NCBI GenBank assembly: GCA_944363935.1
Contig: CALVVT010000020.1
Location: forward strand, 1-33,849
DNA from: an uncultured Bacilli bacterium
GTDB lineage: Bacteria > Bacillota_I > Bacilli_A > RF39 > UBA660
Direction of reading: 5' to 3'
Length of the DNA stretch: 33,849 bases
The notes under the pieces are model-generated. The model was not told the DNA's origin and searched no databases. It saw nothing but the letters and a program-made list of their open reading frames with translations. Each line of letters begins with the position of its first letter. Position 1 is the stretch's first letter. Both the position numbers and the translations under genes were made by a program. Below are positions 23,856-32,214 of this stretch, piece after piece.

Positions 23856-24010
23856 TATTTTTTCTCGTTAAAAGTATGTTTTACACGATCGTGTTCTTCA
23901 GAGCGTTTAGCATTATTAAATCTATCAGTTGTACCAACTAAATAACCAGTAATTCTTCTAATTCTTTCGAATTTTACTCCTTCACCTATAACTTTTTCTT
24001 CTGCTTTCAT
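23855..24010 (-). CDS. Separate glycyl-radical domain of anaerobic ribonucleotide reductase (split NrdD C-terminus)
   Basis: A 51-residue product. Its core, GEGVKFERIRRITGYLVG followed by RFNNAKRSEEHDRVKH, is the C-terminal glycyl-radical segment normally fused to NrdD; Gly22 in RITGYL is the residue that carries the radical. The gene has its own ATG at 24010, with AGGA five bases before it, begins 8 bp after the nrdD stop in another frame, and ends in a TAATG overlap with nrdG. The neighbouring NrdD ends without this motif, so the two should act as one enzyme assembled from two chains, like the spare glycyl-radical domain GrcA/YfiD for pyruvate formate-lyase. The alternative is a frameshift or damaged gene, but the good ribosome binding site and coupling argue against it. 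Confidence 0.85.
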   Translation of the reverse strand: MKAEEKVIGEGVKFERIRRITGYLVGTTDRFNNAKRSEEHDRVKHTFNEKK

Positions 24011-24017
24011 AAATATC

Positions 24018-26315
24018 CTACCTTCCTAAATTTGTTAAATTAGCGTTTTTTATTCTTTCCATCGGCACGCCTTCGCCTTCTTTTCGGCCGCAGCCTGGAC
24101 AATAATCACCAATAACACCGGTATAACCACAAACTGGATCTCTGTCTACTGGATGGTTAATTGCCCCATAACCAATATTATTATCATGCATCATTCTAAC
24201 TATTTTTTCAAAGGCTTCAGTGTTCATTGCTGTATCACCATCAAGTTCAACATAACTAATGTGTCCACCATTAGTAAGTTCATGATAAGGGCCTTCTATT
24301 TCTAGTTTTTTTGCAATACTAATATTGTAATAAACTGGTACATGGAAAGAGTTTGTATAATAATCTCTATCCGTTACTCCTTTTATTTTCCCATAAATTG
24401 CTTTATCTAAATTAGTAAATCTTCCAGATAACCCTTCAGCTGGAGTAGCAATTAAAGAGAAATTTAAATTATATTTTTCGGCATATTCGTCAGTCTTTTG
24501 CCGCATAAATTTAACTATTTTATAACCAAGTTTTCTCGCTTCTTCACTTTCAGCATGATGCTTACCAATTAAAGCTTTTAAACATTCAGCAAGGCCTATA
24601 AAGCCAATAGTTAAAGTACCATGTTTTAAAACTTTTCGAAGTCTATCTGTTGGTTTCAATCTCTCACTATCAATCCATACTCCTTGACCAAGTAAGAATG
24701 GAAAATTGTAAATCCTTTTATTACACTGAATTTCAAACCTTTCAAGTAATTGATCTTTAACTAAATCTAATTTTTCTTCAAGTTCGGCAAAGAAACCATC
24801 TAAATCAGTTTCGCCACTAACTATTCCATGTTTACTACCAAGTCTTGGTAAATTAATAGAGGTAAATGATAAATTACCACGTCCTGGTGTAATTGCTTTA
24901 TTAGGGTCAACAACATTACTCATAACCCTTGTTCTACAGCCCATATAGCCAACTTCAGTCCTATAGTCGTCTGGATTATAGTTAGCTAAATTAAAACTGG
25001 AATCGATAAATGAAAAGTTAGGGAATAATCTTTTAGCGGAAACTTTACAAGCTAACTTAAATAAATCATAGTTAGGGTCTTCTTCATTATAATTAACCCC
25101 TTCTTTAACTTTAAAAATTGAAATTGGAAATATTGGAGTTTCCCCATGTCCAAGACCAGCATCAGTGGCTAATAAATAATTTTTCATAACCATTCGGCCT
25201 TCAGCTGATACATCAGTCCCAAAATTAATTGACGAAAATGGAACCTGGGCTCCAGCCCTAGAATGCATAGTATTTAAATTATGAATAAAAGCTTCCATTG
25301 CTTGATAAGTAATTCTATCTGTTTTTGCTAAAGCTTTATCGTAAGCTAATTTAAATAATCTTTTTACTTCTGCACTTTCTTTAGCATAACCATCAAAAAT
25401 ATCTAAATCAATTTCAATACTTTTTAATTTATCAATATCTTTAGCGATTCTTTCCATGTTGATAAAATGACCAAACTCGGAATAATCAAGAAAATCACTA
25501 ATTTCTTGTTTAAATTGTTTTTTAAACGTTTTAAGTACTCCTGGAGCGAGATAATAATCAAAAGCGGGAATACTTTGACCACCATGTTGATCGTTTTGAT
25601 TAGACTGAATAGCGATAGCCGCTAAAGCAGAATAACTCATAATATCATTTGGTTCTCTTAAATGACCATGACCAGTAGAAAAGCCACCAGCAAATAATTT
25701 TTGTAAATCAATCTGACAGCAAGTAGTGGTCCCCATTGGCATAAAATCCATATCGTGAATATGAATATCCCCATTTTCATGAGCTTCAGCAAATTTTGAT
25801 TTCATTAAATAGGCTTTAGCAAACTCTTTAGAAACTGTACTTCCGTACTGAAGCATTGTTCCCATTGGGGTATCACCATCAACATTGGCATTTTCTCTTT
25901 TAGCATCTTCTTCTAAAGCTGATTTTAATCCAAGACCTTCAATTGATTTTAAAAACTTATGTTGCTTTTTTTCGCCAAAAAAAATCTGTCTTGAAACATT
26001 TCGGCGTTCACGATAATCAGAAAATGATTGATAAACATCGTCATAACCTTGTTTCATTAATTCGGCTTCAATTAAATCTTGAATTGTTTCTATTTTTATT
26101 TTACCTTCATCGGCATATTTTTTTTCAACAGTTTTTACAACAGCATTATATACTTTATTAACGTCTTCTTCTTTATATTTATACTCTTCGTTTTCAGTTA
26201 TACTGTCAAAACCTTTTTTTATGGCAATCGCAACTTTAGTTCCATCCCAAGCTACTTTCTTACCATTACGTTTGATAACTATTAAATTTTCTAGTTTATC
26301 TGCTACATCAACCAT
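24018..26315 (-). CDS. nrdD: Anaerobic ribonucleoside-triphosphate reductase large chain, lacking the glycyl-radical segment
   Basis: Class III reductase that makes deoxyribonucleotides without oxygen. Residues 10-100 form an ATP-cone regulatory domain (IVIKRNGKKVAWDGTKV). The barrel follows, with GTTTCCQIDL, NDQHGGQS, GRGNLSFTSINLPRLG and LIATPAEGLSGRF. Near the end VCGYTGVIGDYCPGCGRK is the zinc site, but only three Cys are seen; the position before PVC is Asp (DRDPVC). The chain then stops after GEGVPMERIKNANLTNLGR, before the RxTGYL motif, which is supplied by the 51-residue gene immediately downstream. Start is ATG 26315 (AGGAGG upstream), giving 765 residues; the longer frame reads through the leader. 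First gene of nrdD-glycyl gene-nrdG. Confidence 0.95.
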   Translation of the reverse strand: MVDVADKLENLIVIKRNGKKVAWDGTKVAIAIKKGFDSITENEEYKYKEEDVNKVYNAVVKTVEKKYADEGKIKIETIQDLIEAELMKQGYDDVYQSFSDYRERRNVSRQIFFGEKKQHKFLKSIEGLGLKSALEEDAKRENANVDGDTPMGTMLQYGSTVSKEFAKAYLMKSKFAEAHENGDIHIHDMDFMPMGTTTCCQIDLQKLFAGGFSTGHGHLREPNDIMSYSALAAIAIQSNQNDQHGGQSIPAFDYYLAPGVLKTFKKQFKQEISDFLDYSEFGHFINMERIAKDIDKLKSIEIDLDIFDGYAKESAEVKRLFKLAYDKALAKTDRITYQAMEAFIHNLNTMHSRAGAQVPFSSINFGTDVSAEGRMVMKNYLLATDAGLGHGETPIFPISIFKVKEGVNYNEEDPNYDLFKLACKVSAKRLFPNFSFIDSSFNLANYNPDDYRTEVGYMGCRTRVMSNVVDPNKAITPGRGNLSFTSINLPRLGSKHGIVSGETDLDGFFAELEEKLDLVKDQLLERFEIQCNKRIYNFPFLLGQGVWIDSERLKPTDRLRKVLKHGTLTIGFIGLAECLKALIGKHHAESEEARKLGYKIVKFMRQKTDEYAEKYNLNFSLIATPAEGLSGRFTNLDKAIYGKIKGVTDRDYYTNSFHVPVYYNISIAKKLEIEGPYHELTNGGHISYVELDGDTAMNTEAFEKIVRMMHDNNIGYGAINHPVDRDPVCGYTGVIGDYCPGCGRKEGEGVPMERIKNANLTNLGR

Positions 26316-26389
26316 AATTAACCCTCCTATTTTCATTATCATTATCGCACAGTATTTAGAAAAGGTCAAGAGAAAATGTTCGTTTTTTT

Positions 26390-26690
26390 TAACTTTTTTT
26401 AAGAGCCTTTATTTTCTGCGGTTTTTCGTAAAAATTAAGTTTTCACAATTTTACGCTTTTTACATTTTTCTTGTTTTTTACTTTTTTATTTTTTTCAAAA
26501 AAATGGTTTTTTTCTTTATTTTTCAAGGGTTTTACGTTTTTTTTGTTTTTGTGCTTTTTTGTTTTTTTAGAAAAATCACTTTTTTTCATTTTTTTATTTT
26601 TATTATTTTTGGACAAAATTACCTTTTAACTTTTATCTGTATTAAAGACGTAAATGTTCGCTTTTTTTGTTCGTATAAATATCTAATTTA
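26390..26690. other. T-rich low-complexity intergenic region between nrdD and pdaC-like gene
   Basis: About 300 bases between divergent genes, made of T runs on the plus strand (for example near 26377-26399, 26493-26525 and 26533-26590) broken by short words. It holds no gene I would accept, although a plus-strand frame is open through part of it because the T bias gives Phe codons. I see no clear NrdR box. On the minus strand it is the A-rich leader of nrdD. Confidence 0.6.
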
Positions 26691-26716
26691 AACATATAAT
26701 TAGTTAGGTGGACTAT

Positions 26717-27934
26717 ATGAAAAAAATTATTATTTTAAGTTTATTATTTTTTCTATTAACTGGTTGCTCTTCTGAAAACGACGTTGTCAGTATCATTGAA
26801 AAAAAACACAGTAAAATTGCCGTTAATTATCCAGTTACAAGTAACAATACATTAAACAATGAAATAAGTAGTTATGTTAATAAAATTTATCAAGAATTTA
26901 AAAATGAAGAAAAAAATTATCAAAATCCCGAATTAAATATATCTTATACTTACAAAGATGTTAATAAAGATATTATTTGCGTTGGTTTAATAACCGAAAT
27001 ATATACTGATAAAGAAATAAATAAAATTAAAACTTTCACTTTTGATAAAAAGAATAATAAATTTTTAACAATGGAAGACGTTGTTAAAGATGTAAGTGCT
27101 TTAGATTATGTCATTAAAAAAGTTTTACTAGAAAAATATCGGGAAGCTGATATGGATTTTTTAGCTAATATCAATTATGATTATTTCACTATTGATAATG
27201 AAAATTTAACTCTTTATTTTAGTCCAGCTGAACTGAAAAACGATAATAAGGAAATTATTTATTTAGATATTCCTTTAAATTCTTTAAAATTATTAATCGA
27301 TATTGATAAAGAAAAAAACGACAATACTTATATTTCCATTAAAAAGAAAAACATTGATTATAATAAAAAGGTCGTCGCTTTAACATTTGACGATGGACCT
27401 AGTAAATATACCAAAAAAATACTCGATATTCTAAAAGAAGAAGAGGCCTGCGCCACTTTCTTTATCGTTGGCAATAAAGCTTTATTTTATAAAGAAGAAC
27501 TTCAAAGAATGATAAAAGAAGGTAGTGAAATTGGTAACCATTCTTACAGTCATAAATGGTTAAATAGATTAAGTGAAAATGAATTTAAAGAAGAAATAAA
27601 TAAAACTCAAAAAGTTATTGAAGATATAACTGGTTTTACGCCTAAAATTTTTAGACCAACTTATGGTGGTTATAGTGATAAATTAAAAACTTATACTGAT
27701 TTAAATTTTATTTTATGGAATGTCGACTCTGAAGATTGGAAAGTAAAAAATACTAATAAAATTCTCAATAATATTTTTAAATCTGTTAAAGACGAAAGTA
27801 TTATTTTAATGCATGACAATCACGAATACAGTGTTAAAGCTTTAAAAGAAATAATTGATAATTTAAAAAACGATGGTTATCAATTTGTAACAGTAAGTGA
27901 ATTATTAGAAATTCAAAATTTAAGGAATAATTAA
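26717..27934 (+). CDS. pdaC: PdaC-like polysaccharide deacetylase lipoprotein
   Basis: A cell-surface enzyme of the carbohydrate esterase 4 family that removes acetyl groups from peptidoglycan sugars. The lipobox LLTGC places the lipidated Cys at residue 17. Residues about 25-200 resemble the DUF4163/DUF3298 region of B. subtilis PdaC. The NodB domain from about residue 220 has TFDDGP, ATFF, the metal-binding HSYSH, RPTYGG (usually RPPYG) and LMHD. Length is 405 residues. Start is ATG 26717 with AGGTGG five bases upstream; the GTG at 26708 lies in that site. First of a four-gene run, coupled to the next by a TAATG overlap. Confidence 0.87.
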   Translation: MKKIIILSLLFFLLTGCSSENDVVSIIEKKHSKIAVNYPVTSNNTLNNEISSYVNKIYQEFKNEEKNYQNPELNISYTYKDVNKDIICVGLITEIYTDKEINKIKTFTFDKKNNKFLTMEDVVKDVSALDYVIKKVLLEKYREADMDFLANINYDYFTIDNENLTLYFSPAELKNDNKEIIYLDIPLNSLKLLIDIDKEKNDNTYISIKKKNIDYNKKVVALTFDDGPSKYTKKILDILKEEEACATFFIVGNKALFYKEELQRMIKEGSEIGNHSYSHKWLNRLSENEFKEEINKTQKVIEDITGFTPKIFRPTYGGYSDKLKTYTDLNFILWNVDSEDWKVKNTNKILNNIFKSVKDESIILMHDNHEYSVKALKEIIDNLKNDGYQFVTVSELLEIQNLRNN

Positions 27935-28308
27935 TGAGTAATTATAATTTAAATCAAACAACCTTATTTTATTTACAAATACTATTATCTTTACTATTCA
28001 TAATTACTTTGATTATTTCGATTACTTTATCTTATAATGAAATATTAAAGGCTAAAAACAAAGACGTTTTATATACTGAAGATTTAGAAAAAAACATTTT
28101 AATTTTTAACCGCAGTTTAGCCGTTTTAATTAATATTGGTTTTCTTGCAATTAATATTATTGATAAAAAAGTTAATACTAATCAAGATAAATACGCTAAT
28201 TTACAAATAGATGCGAGTCTTTTAACTTTTATTTCCAGCTTAATTGTTTTATATATTGCTATCGATAATTTAAAAAGTAAAAACGAAAATTCCGAAATTG
28301 TTTTATAG
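27934..28308 (+). CDS. Small membrane protein of unknown function
   Basis: 124 residues with three hydrophobic segments (about 10-32, 56-74 and 92-108) separated by charged loops. I do not recognise it. Its ATG overlaps the pdaC-like stop, and it is followed 8 bp later by another small membrane protein, so it belongs to the same operon. Confidence 0.65.
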   Translation: MSNYNLNQTTLFYLQILLSLLFIITLIISITLSYNEILKAKNKDVLYTEDLEKNILIFNRSLAVLINIGFLAINIIDKKVNTNQDKYANLQIDASLLTFISSLIVLYIAIDNLKSKNENSEIVL

Positions 28309-28316
28309 GTGATAAT

Positions 28317-28565
28317 ATGTTTATACGAATATTTGGTTTTTTAGTTGGTTTTGGTTTTAGTGTTGTTGGTTTTGTATATATAATAAGTTATTTAAATTTA
28401 CTATCTTTAGGGTATAATTTTAAAGAATATGTTCATTTTATTATTAGTAGTCCAGCTTGTTTAATTGGACCTATTGGTTTTTTAATTATTACTTTAGCAA
28501 TCTTTTTACCGAAAGGAGATAATAATGACTTACATATACGATATTCTCTTAAATTTCCAAGATAA
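28317..28565 (+). CDS. Small two-segment membrane protein
   Basis: 82 residues with two membrane segments (about 5-28 and 44-64) and conserved-looking GFGFSVVGFVYIISYLNLL. AGGTGA precedes the ATG. Its last 41 bp overlap the next gene in another frame. Function unknown; similar short proteins occur in Bacilli as far as I recall. Confidence 0.65.
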   Translation: MFIRIFGFLVGFGFSVVGFVYIISYLNLLSLGYNFKEYVHFIISSPACLIGPIGFLIITLAIFLPKGDNNDLHIRYSLKFPR

Positions 28566-29166
28566 TTATTATGATTTTTTCGAATGGAATAACAATGATA
28601 AAATAACGCATATTAAAAGAATGCCCCTTATTAAAATAAAGGACAGTGATTTTCAAAATATTAAAAATTCATTAGTTATTTTTGATAATGATTTTTTAGC
28701 TACTATTCGCTGTAAAACTCAAATATTTAAAAAGTGCGAAGCTAATACTTTACCTTATATCTGTACTTTATGCACTGATACTGAAACAATGGGAATTAAA
28801 ATTAATAAAAATGGAAAAATAATTGGAAAAAGTTCTCTTCTTTTAGACGAAAGTGACGAAGCTATAGAACTAGCTAACAATTTAAAAGTTTATCCTATTA
28901 ATTACAGTATTAAACAAACTTACAATATACCTCTTTGGCAAACAAGAAAAGATATAACTGAAAGTAAACTTGTTTTAAAGAATATTAACGAGTTATTTAA
29001 AAACAAGGAATATTCAAAATTAAATTACTTATTTTTTGAATGTTTTGGTTATGAAGATAAAAATATTAACAATGTTTTTTTGAAAATTAAAAATGAAATT
29101 AATAATTTTACTGATAACTATTACAAAGTAAGAGATATTTTAAAATTAATAAATACCCAAAAATAA
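28525..29166 (+). CDS. DUF3603-like protein
   Basis: 213 residues, soluble. The N-terminus MTYIYDILLNFQDNYYDFFE followed by a DKITHIKRMPL segment is characteristic of the DUF3603 group of Bacilli, whose function is not known. The middle has a GIKINKNGKIIGKSSLLLDE stretch and the end a KLNYLFFECFGYED stretch, also group-like. GGAGAT lies upstream of the ATG. It ends the pdaC-like operon and converges with the gene at 29179-30072, with a weak AAATAC/GTATTT hairpin and T run between them. Confidence 0.65.
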   Translation: MTYIYDILLNFQDNYYDFFEWNNNDKITHIKRMPLIKIKDSDFQNIKNSLVIFDNDFLATIRCKTQIFKKCEANTLPYICTLCTDTETMGIKINKNGKIIGKSSLLLDESDEAIELANNLKVYPINYSIKQTYNIPLWQTRKDITESKLVLKNINELFKNKEYSKLNYLFFECFGYEDKNINNVFLKIKNEINNFTDNYYKVRDILKLINTQK

Positions 29167-29178
29167 GCTTTGTATTTT

Positions 29179-30072
29179 TTATTTTACCTTTTTTTCTGTA
29201 AATTTAATCCACTCATAATCTGTTGGAACTTTATTTATTATTTCACAAATATCATTAGCTAAATTTTCTTTTTCAGTTACGAATGAACCAAAAGCAAAAG
29301 AATCACCTTCTTTTACTTTTGTAATTCCTCTTATATCTTTAAACATTTCTGCATCTAATACTTTAGGAATAAAGTAATAAACACCCATTTCATGGTCATT
29401 TTTACTTTCAGTTTCAAACTGTAAAGCATGGCCTCTATCTCTTATAGTAATTAATATTTTATCTTCGTCTACTTGAATAATATCGGTTGTTCCAATTAAA
29501 TCAATACTTAAATAATCGTATATTTCTCTACCTAAAGGGCTATCTATCCCTCTTAAAGTTACTGAACCATCTAAATCATTTTTTTCGCTTATCATGGGAA
29601 CTTTTCTTAAAAAATCTAAATTATTTGTAATATAAGCATGCATAAAATGAAGTAATTCGTTAAAAGAAGTACATTTTTCTAAAAGCCACTCTCTAGTATC
29701 TTCTTCTAAATATATCATAGAATCACCATATATATTTTTTCTAATTTCGGTTAAAAATTCACTAGACATCGACGCAAAATAAGTATTATAAATATTTTTT
29801 AAATCAGCAGCACTATAATCTGTATTTACTATTCTATCATTAACTTTACTAATAAAATTATCAATAAAATTTATTATATCATCGGGTAAATCAAAGATAG
29901 TACACATTTTTAAAAATTTATTCTTAAGACTACTAACTCCATCGTAAAGTTTATCTGAATATTTAACTGCTTTGTTATAATCTAAATCTTCGTAATTTAA
30001 ATCATATATTCGTTTTTTTATTTCTAAATCTAAAGTAAAAAAATGGGAATATTTTTGTAATTCGTTTTCCAT
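29179..30072 (-). CDS. Unknown protein, third gene of the deoC-tyrS operon
   Basis: 297 residues, soluble and helical in the first half with no signal or membrane segment. The second half has more beta character (GTTDIIQVDEDKILITIRDRGHALQFETES). I see no catalytic motif I can name. Its ATG overlaps the tyrS stop, so it is co-translated with tyrS and falls under the same tyrosine T-box. Confidence 0.65.
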   Translation of the reverse strand: MENELQKYSHFFTLDLEIKKRIYDLNYEDLDYNKAVKYSDKLYDGVSSLKNKFLKMCTIFDLPDDIINFIDNFISKVNDRIVNTDYSAADLKNIYNTYFASMSSEFLTEIRKNIYGDSMIYLEEDTREWLLEKCTSFNELLHFMHAYITNNLDFLRKVPMISEKNDLDGSVTLRGIDSPLGREIYDYLSIDLIGTTDIIQVDEDKILITIRDRGHALQFETESKNDHEMGVYYFIPKVLDAEMFKDIRGITKVKEGDSFAFGSFVTEKENLANDICEIINKVPTDYEWIKFTEKKVK

Positions 30073-31298
30073 TATTTTATCCGTCCAATAAAGTATTTCT
30101 TTTTACCACGTCTTACAACTAGTATTTCATTATCGATAGCTTTTTCTTTAGTTATTAAATAATCTTCAGTGGTTATTTTTTCTTCATTTATCGTAATACT
30201 TCCAGCATTTATAAATTCCCGAGCTTCTCTTTTACTACTAGCTATTTTACTTTCGGTAAGCAGATTAACAATATTTACATTATTTTCAGTATTAAAATTA
30301 GGTACTCCTTTAAAAATATCTTCTATTTCTTCTTTGGTTAATTCTTTTACTTTGCCACTGAATAAAGCTTCACTCATTTTAATAGCTTTTAAAGCTTCAG
30401 CTTCACCATGAAGAAAAGTAACTATATCTTTAGCTAATATTTTTTGAGCAGTTCTTAATTCTGGTTTTTCATGATGTTTTTGCATAATATCTTCTATTTC
30501 TTCTTTAGTTAAAAAGGTATAAACTTTTAAATAATTTTCAACCATTTCGTCTTCGGCATTTAAGAAATACTGATATACTTCATAACTAGAAGTTTTATTT
30601 TTATCAATCCAAATAGCATTACCTTCACTTTTACCAAACTTTTTACCACTTTTATCAGTAACTAAAGGCATAGTAAATCCATAAGCTTCTTTACCAGTTT
30701 TTTTTCTAATTAAATCAATACCAGCAGTTATATTACCCCACTGATCAGAACCAGCAGCCTGCATGATGCAGTTTTTATTTTCAAAAAGCCACAAGAAATC
30801 TAATGCTTGCATTATCATATAAGAAAATTCTGTATAAGTTATTCCTGTATCAAGCCTTCTTCTAATTATATCTTTATCAAGCATATAATTAACATTAAAA
30901 TATTTACCATAATCTCTTAAATAATCGATAAAATTAATATCTTTAGACCAATCATAGTTATTAACTATTTCATAACCAAATAGATTATGTATTTGATTAT
31001 ATAAACCTTGATAATTATTTAAAACTGCTTCTTTCGATATCATAGCTCTTTCAGTAATTGGCCTAGGGTCACCAATAAGACCAGTTGCTCCACCTATTAA
31101 AATAATTGGATGGTGTCCACCAATTTCTAATCTTTTTGCTGTTAAAAGGCTAGACAAATGACCAACATGCAGACTATCAGCTGATGGATCAGTTCCTAAA
31201 TAAAAAGTTATTCCCCCTTTATTGATTATTTCTTCTAAATTTTCTCCAGCTTCGTCTTTAATAAGACCCCGCCATTTTAAATCTTCATATAATGTCAT
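30072..31298 (-). CDS. tyrS: Tyrosyl-tRNA synthetase
   Basis: A class I aminoacyl-tRNA synthetase charging tRNA-Tyr. The HIGH-type motif is HVGH near residue 42, the KMSKS-type motif is KFGKS near residue 227, and an S4 RNA-binding domain fills the last 65 residues (SKREAREFINAGSITIN). Length of 408 residues is normal for the bacterial TyrS. Start and stop overlap both neighbours by one base. Controlled by the T-box at 31962-32164. Confidence 0.97.
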   Translation of the reverse strand: MTLYEDLKWRGLIKDEAGENLEEIINKGGITFYLGTDPSADSLHVGHLSSLLTAKRLEIGGHHPIILIGGATGLIGDPRPITERAMISKEAVLNNYQGLYNQIHNLFGYEIVNNYDWSKDINFIDYLRDYGKYFNVNYMLDKDIIRRRLDTGITYTEFSYMIMQALDFLWLFENKNCIMQAAGSDQWGNITAGIDLIRKKTGKEAYGFTMPLVTDKSGKKFGKSEGNAIWIDKNKTSSYEVYQYFLNAEDEMVENYLKVYTFLTKEEIEDIMQKHHEKPELRTAQKILAKDIVTFLHGEAEALKAIKMSEALFSGKVKELTKEEIEDIFKGVPNFNTENNVNIVNLLTESKIASSKREAREFINAGSITINEEKITTEDYLITKEKAIDNEILVVRRGKKKYFIGRIK

Positions 31299-31954
31299 TA
31301 TTTCTCCTCCTTCATATTTGTTACTATTTGAACTCCATTACTAGTTCCAATTCTAGTGGCCCCAGCTTTTATTAATTCGTCCATTTGTTTAAAGGTTTTA
31401 ATACCTCCACTAGCTTTTATTTCTAATATTTCGTCTTTATGTTCATTAATTAACTGAACATCATGAAGGGTTACACCTCTAGAACCAAAACCAGTATTGG
31501 TTTTAATAAAATTGACAAAGGTTTCGTTACATATTTCTGTCATTTTTATTATTTCTTCGTCAGTAAGTAAAGATGTTTCAATTATTACTTTTAAAATTTT
31601 TCCATCAATACTATCACGAACTAATTCTATTTCTTCTTTAATATAGTCATAATCTTTATCTTTTAATGCGCCTACATTAATAACCATATCAATTTCACTA
31701 GCTCCCATTTCAACAGCATCAATAGCTTCAAATGATTTTGTTTTTGGGGTGTTCATTCCAAGCGGAAAACCAACTACTGTACAAACTTCAATATTAGTGT
31801 CTTTAAGTAGTTCTTTAGCTAATGATACATAATAAGGATGAACACAAACTGTCATAAAATTATATTCTATTGCTTCTTTACATAATTTAGCAATATCTTT
31901 TTCTGTGGCATCCATTTTTAAATTAGTATAATCAATATATTTACCTATTTCCAT
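31298..31954 (-). CDS. deoC: Deoxyribose-phosphate aldolase
   Basis: Cleaves 2-deoxyribose 5-phosphate to glyceraldehyde 3-phosphate and acetaldehyde. The 218-residue barrel shows VNVGALKDKDYDYI, KVIIETSLLTDEEI with an active-site Lys, FIKTNTGF with the Schiff-base Lys, and IKASGGIKTFKQ followed by GATRIGTSNG. AGGAGGTAG precedes ATG 31954 and directly follows the T-box terminator. It is the first gene of a tyrosine-responsive operon, an unexpected place for a nucleoside-catabolism gene. Confidence 0.95.
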   Translation of the reverse strand: MEIGKYIDYTNLKMDATEKDIAKLCKEAIEYNFMTVCVHPYYVSLAKELLKDTNIEVCTVVGFPLGMNTPKTKSFEAIDAVEMGASEIDMVINVGALKDKDYDYIKEEIELVRDSIDGKILKVIIETSLLTDEEIIKMTEICNETFVNFIKTNTGFGSRGVTLHDVQLINEHKDEILEIKASGGIKTFKQMDELIKAGATRIGTSNGVQIVTNMKEEK

Positions 31955-31961
31955 AACTACC

Positions 31962-32164
31962 TCCTAAAAAAATACTATGAAATATAGGGACGAAAATTCG
32001 CGGTACCACCCTATTTCATAGTATTCTATGCTCTTATTTCTTTAACGCAGATATACGATTTGACTCCAAATATGTATTTCATTATTTAATCTTGATTAAC
32101 TTACACCTACCGTTAATTCTCTAATTACCAATTAAATAACTACTTAAATTCTTCTCTGTCAATT
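31962..32164 (-). promoter_or_regulatory. T-box riboswitch (tyrosine) upstream of deoC-tyrS
   Basis: The T-box sequence AGGGTGGTACCGCG is at 32012-31999 on the minus strand. A terminator follows, formed by ATACTATGAAATA pairing with TATTTCATAGTAT and ending in seven T (31972-31966). In the stem I region GAAATACATA offers UAC (32076-32074) as specifier codon, matching Tyr and the tyrS gene downstream. Uncharged tRNA-Tyr would stabilise the antiterminator and allow transcription. Confidence 0.93.
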
Positions 32165-32170
32165 ACTAAA

Positions 32171-32199
32171 ACTATAACATATAACTTATATTTTGTAAA
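32171..32199 (-). promoter_or_regulatory. Sigma-A promoter of the T-box operon
   Basis: On the minus strand TTTACA (32199-32194), 17 bp, TATAGT (32176-32171), placing the start of transcription near 32164. Confidence 0.75.
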
Positions 32200-32214
32200 T
32201 AGTTTATAAGTAAT

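Noticed and set aside
26221-26691. Plus-strand open frame of 156 codons rich in Phe
   Set aside because: It covers the nrdD start and the T-rich tract; Phe/Ile/Leu-only composition is what T runs give, and there is no ribosome binding site or domain.
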